Origin: Galerina marginata
Taxonomy: Eukaryota > Basidiomycota > Agaricomycetes > Agaricales > Galerinaceae
Assembly: GCA_023014335.1 (NCBI GenBank)
Contig: JAECYW010000009.1
Coordinates: forward strand, 2,232,001 to 2,296,000
Length of the DNA: 64,000 bases
Reading direction: 5' to 3'
Shown: positions 60,265-64,000 of the stretch, piece by piece
How the letters are laid out: each line of letters begins with the position of its first letter
Numbering within the stretch: the stretch's first letter is position 1
Translations under genes and position numbers: made by a program
Notes under the pieces: generated by a model
Seen by the model: only the letters and a program-made list of their open reading frames with translations
The model's database searches: none
What the model was told of the DNA's origin: nothing

Positions 60265-60399
60265 TCACTGCCACGGGGATCCGTTTCAAGGACGGTCGCG
60301 GCGCCATTAAGGGGTGTGCCGGCTAATAATGATAAGATGGCACTTGTCACGCATCACCAAACACTTGACTGATGCAGACGGGTTTCGTTGCCATCCAAT

Positions 60400-60635
60400 C
60401 AGGCTCCTAACCATCCGTCGTTGGGAGCTCTATCTCTCCTAGCGTAGCACAAAAAATAGCAGACGGAAATGTCCGAGTTGCCATCAAATTGATTTGTAAC
60501 ATGAACTTTAAAGTTGGACGAGCTCCCAACGACGGCTGGCAAGGAATGTCAGCCACAGCCGTGTGAAACCATGACATGCCCAAATTTCAGAGCGAACTGG
60601 CTTGCGACAAACCCAGTCACCTGATCTGGCTCGCG
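60400..60635. repeat. Left terminal inverted repeat, copy 2
   Basis: Matches 48784-49019 of copy 1. The flank on its left is GCCATCCAAT; a target-site duplication cannot be tested because the right end lies outside the window. Confidence 0.85.
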
Positions 60636-60658
60636 CACTGATTCTTTATCGGACTGTC

Positions 60659-63318
60659 ATGAACAAATCTACTTTGCAAAGTGTTCTCTCCGCCCTCAAT
60701 GGGCACTCAATAAATGACCTTATCCTTGCTCTACTGCAGGACTGTGATGGCGACCACCCAATTCGGCTCCTTTTCCTAATGGAATGCTCAGATCTGTTGA
60801 TAATGTTGTTCTCCAATCCTACCACTCAGGGTACCACCCGGGCTACAGCACTTGGTGTCTGCACAAATCTATACATGTCCGAGATTGCTAGACTGTCTAC
60901 AAAGGAATCAGGATGGCATTTCAGTGCTGAAAAAGCGAGCTGTGAGCAAATTGAAGCTTTTTCTATCGAGAAAATGGCAGAAAGACTCCAGGCTGAATCT
61001 CCTCATGTTTGGGATATGCTCGGGCATCTGCTAGTCAGCGACCCAGCAAGAGATGCTCGTCGTGCAGAGTATAACAGGAGCTCCAGCTCAAGTCAATTAC
61101 CTAGCACATTGGGTCCTGGATGGGATGAAGAAGATGAGTATTGGGCCCAGCATGACGAAGCGGTTTCAGACGGATGTGAAGAGCATGATACAATCACAGA
61201 AGAGGAGGATGGGTCAAGGAAGACAAAGCGCCAAAAGGCGGCCGGGGATCGTCACCATGCCCTTCTTCGAATTGTGAGTCTGAAGTCCTTTTCTTTGTTG
61301 ATAACTTTCTAATGTTGCAAAGCGTCGTGTTGTTATCCTGTCAATTTTAATGATGAACACAAACCAAAGATGCAATCCAGTTGCTGCAGTCATCGGAATA
61401 TTTTGCCACTCAACGTCTGCCCCCGAACTTGTTACAGAAATGCTTGCGCATGCAGGCTTCTCAATCTCGACAACCGCAACCCATGACATGGTCAATTCAC
61501 TCTCCCTCAAGTCGCATCTTAAGCTTCGACAGCTTGCAAAGACCATGCTGGCCTCTTATGCATATGACAACTTCGATATGGATTTCAAGTCGTCTCTGCC
61601 AACTGTTGAAAAAGCTGGTTCAACGTTGCGCCATGCGACGTCGGCACTAGCTTTCCCTCTGAATCATGGTGTTGTTCCTGATGACCTTAAATGCTCCTCG
61701 GAACTATGGAAGAATGATCCGTTTAACACAAAAATTCCAAGGAGTCAACGACAACCAATTCGTACATGGGTAGATTGCTTGCCTGCAGCGACTCCCAACT
61801 CTGAGGGTGTATACCCTAGGGAGATACGCATCATTGCTTGGCACTTTCGCCACGCGCTGGTCACTTTTTGCGAAGACTTCCATGGGTTCACAAACAACCT
61901 TGGCACCCCCGAGACAATCTTCCAGATACCGGTGTCCAAAACAGTGTCTATTCCCTGTCGTGCTATGGATATCAATCAATCTACAAACGACGGACAAGGA
62001 GAGATCATCGACAACATTTGCTCACAAGCTAATATCGGGGATCCCACCGATTATCCGGATGTTGAAGATATTCGAGAATACGTGACTCTGTTTCATGGTG
62101 ACTTGAGAACAGGGGAACTAATTGATGGAATTCGACGATCGCGTTCGATAGAGAGCAAAGAGGTCCGGCGGCTTCAATTTGTCAAATATGTCATCGGTCT
62201 CTTCCATCTGTTAATGGCCGCTGCTGATGCACTGTGGCGAATGTTTATTGAACCAAAAAGTAGCCGTTCCGACCCCAATAGCCTGTATGCCCAGGTCTGC
62301 CAAATCCGACCATATGATTCTAGCCGAATTGCAAATGGTCCCAAATTCCGCGTCATGCATGAAGTTGCTCAGCAGTGTGCCTATGCTCGAATGCTCGACT
62401 GCTGGCGAGTTGAGGCTGGGAAGTCCACTCCGTCGCATGGCTCACTGAAGGATTTTGCATCGTCGAACCCATCTTGGGACAAAATTGTGGAACTCTCGCT
62501 TCGCCTAGCCACAACATATCTTGATAAACCAGATGAACAGGACAAAGAATTCCGTAACAACTCTCTCATCCTTGCTCGACTCATACAATATCTTGAACTT
62601 GCTCATGCAATGAAGCATGGTGATATTGGCCGCGTCGAAGCTACATTTCTGCACTGGGTATTTGTTTTCAAAAGTGTCGGCAAGCATAAATACGCAACGT
62701 ACCTCATCAAAACTATGAATGACCTTCGTTATGTGTATCCTGAACGACTAGCGTAGGTCTTTATTGTGTATGACATTATGGAGTCGGTAAAGCTTACCAT
62801 AGAGTAAATTTACAGGCGAGCAATTCGTCTGAACTGGCTCTGCAATCCTACTGGTAAGAGTGATGGATTCCGGGCAATAGACTGGCTGGTTGAACTGATG
62901 AACCTTTACACGAAGGTAAGCAATTAACCTTATGGTAAATTCATTAATGATCTGAAATGACTTTTAGGTTGTCTATGGAAGTTCGGGATCAGCTCGGACA
63001 TACGAATTAATTCTGAAGCAATCACCTCTGATCGAAGTCTTTCGACATGTGCATACACTGATACAAAACAACTTCCACCTGCTTCACAGATCAACACGTC
63101 ATGCACCGCCGAATTTAGAGACAGTAATTAAAATACTCTGCAAAAATCTTGAGGAAAACCAAGCACACATTATTATTGCGTGTCGTTTGGCCTCATATAT
63201 GACTGACCATTTCCGGAACGGAATGGTTGTATTACAGACGGAAAAAACATCTAAGGTACAGGATGAAGGGGTTGGGGAATCGGCAGAGCTGGAGGTCGAG
63301 GATTTGGATGTGTTCTGA
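60659..63318 (+). CDS. DUF6589 protein, candidate transposase (copy 2)
   Basis: Second copy of the gene at 49043-51702, with the same four-exon structure (60659-61273, 61323-62752, 62816-62915 and 62968-63318). The predicted protein is identical, about 831 residues, with the same HGDLRTGE, AADALW and HGDIGRVE motifs. It is intact, with no stops or frameshifts, so it could still be expressed. Confidence 0.82.
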
Positions 63319-64000
63319 AGACGATGTTTGAATAAGCTCGCGATATGGTAGCAGCGATTATGTGATTGACGTACGGGATTATAGAGTTCTCATCCCCGAT
63401 ACTTGAAGCATGCCGCGGATGTAGAGGGCAACGAGGACTGTTAGCTTTATGAGACATAGTCAGAACTATAAAGAAGGTAGAAGTCCAATAACGTACCTTT
63501 GTGGCCCAAGGTACCGCATTTCCCGCATGTTGGTTGAGCTCGCGTTTTGGGTGGTGCAAATGCTGTGGCTGCATCCACAGGCACCAGCTGACAAGGCGGC
63601 AGAGCTCCATTCAAGGTAACCGTGGGCTGCAATGGCAGCCTTGGTGGAAGTGGCGCCGTTATAAACAAAGGAGGGAGTGTTACAGGAGGCGGTCGGAAAG
63701 GTTTGATGAGTTCAAGTATTTCTGCTCCATAGCGTTCGGTGAAGCACCACTGTGTCTGGTTTTGAAGGTCAACAAGTGTGGATAAGTTGTTAGTGTGGAC
63801 CAGGGACACGATGCGATCGATGAGAGAGAAGTGGAGGAGCATGTCAGACGGATAAAACATTGTATTTCCCCACATAACCTTCGCCTTTTTGTCTCGCCAA
63901 TCGTACAATGCCTTTTTGAGTCGGCTTTCACTTTCCGAGAGTGCAAACTCTGGAAGTTTGATCCTTGAGACTTGACGCGGAGCAGGTGGGGGTATATCAA
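63251..64000 (-). CDS. RecQ-like helicase, 3' part only (copy 2, runs off the window)
   Basis: Only the last exon (63444-63251) and part of the exon before it (64000-63497) lie in the window. They encode the C-terminal region with the zinc-knuckle-like CGKCGTLGHKANSPRCP, identical to copy 1. The helicase motifs themselves would lie beyond 64000. The coding end overlaps the DUF6589 gene by 68 bp, as in copy 1. Confidence 0.8.

Larger units (their letters stand above)
60400..64000. mobile_element. DUF6589 + RecQ-helicase transposon, copy 2 (cut by window end)
   Basis: Begins CAGGCTCCTAACC at 60400 and repeats copy 1 with a constant offset of 11,616 bp to the end of the window. Translated ORFs of copies 1 and 2 are identical over their whole shared length, so the copies are nearly or fully identical in sequence. 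Orientation is the same as copy 1. The left end has one terminal unit rather than two. The right end is outside the window. Confidence 0.85.

Noticed and set aside
1..64000. CRISPR arrays, rRNA genes, bacterial operons, riboswitches
   Set aside because: Looked for on both strands; none seen. The spliced-gene structure indicates a fungal nuclear genome.

Overview
The window looks like nuclear DNA of a mushroom-forming basidiomycete (Agaricomycetes). Genes are split by many 50-66 nt GT-AG introns. The families seen (F-box/LRR proteins, CorA-like transporters in tandem, KNH-like GPI proteins, DUF6589 and RecQ-like genes) are typical of that group. All gene models were spliced by eye; no searches were run, so family names rest on recognised motifs.

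Layout. Bases 1-1485 hold nothing convincing. From 1486 to 16555 there are ordinary genes: a mitochondrial Obg GTPase, an alpha/beta-hydrolase, a bHLH regulator, an SGNH esterase, an unrecognised protein, an allantoate-type MFS transporter and a beta-lactamase-fold serine hydrolase. From 17402 to 27840 lie two KNH-like GPI-anchored proteins with a cupin between them, a coiled-coil protein, a small unrecognised ORF, a free-standing DUF2156 aminoacyltransferase-like protein and an F-box protein. From 28703 to 47332 come an interrupted ORF, two tandem CorA-like transporters, an ArsB/CitM-type permease, an F-box protein, an Asterix-like small membrane protein, threonine synthase and a long Ser/Pro-rich coiled-coil protein.

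The right-hand end (48643-64000) is an accessory region built around a DNA element of about 5.7 kb. It has perfect-looking 236-bp terminal inverted repeats and two convergent genes: a DUF6589 protein (candidate DDE-type transposase) and a RecQ-like superfamily 2 helicase with a C-terminal Cys-rich zone and zinc knuckle. The coding sequences overlap tail to tail by 68 bp, and each gene starts just inside a terminal repeat. A second copy in the same orientation lies 11,616 bp downstream and runs off the window; its translated ORFs are identical to the first, implying very recent movement or duplication. The 5.9 kb between the copies is gene-poor and includes a minus-strand pseudogene beside the second copy. 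The organisation resembles the helicase-bearing Academ lineage (AcademH), which is an inference. It is the most interesting system here.
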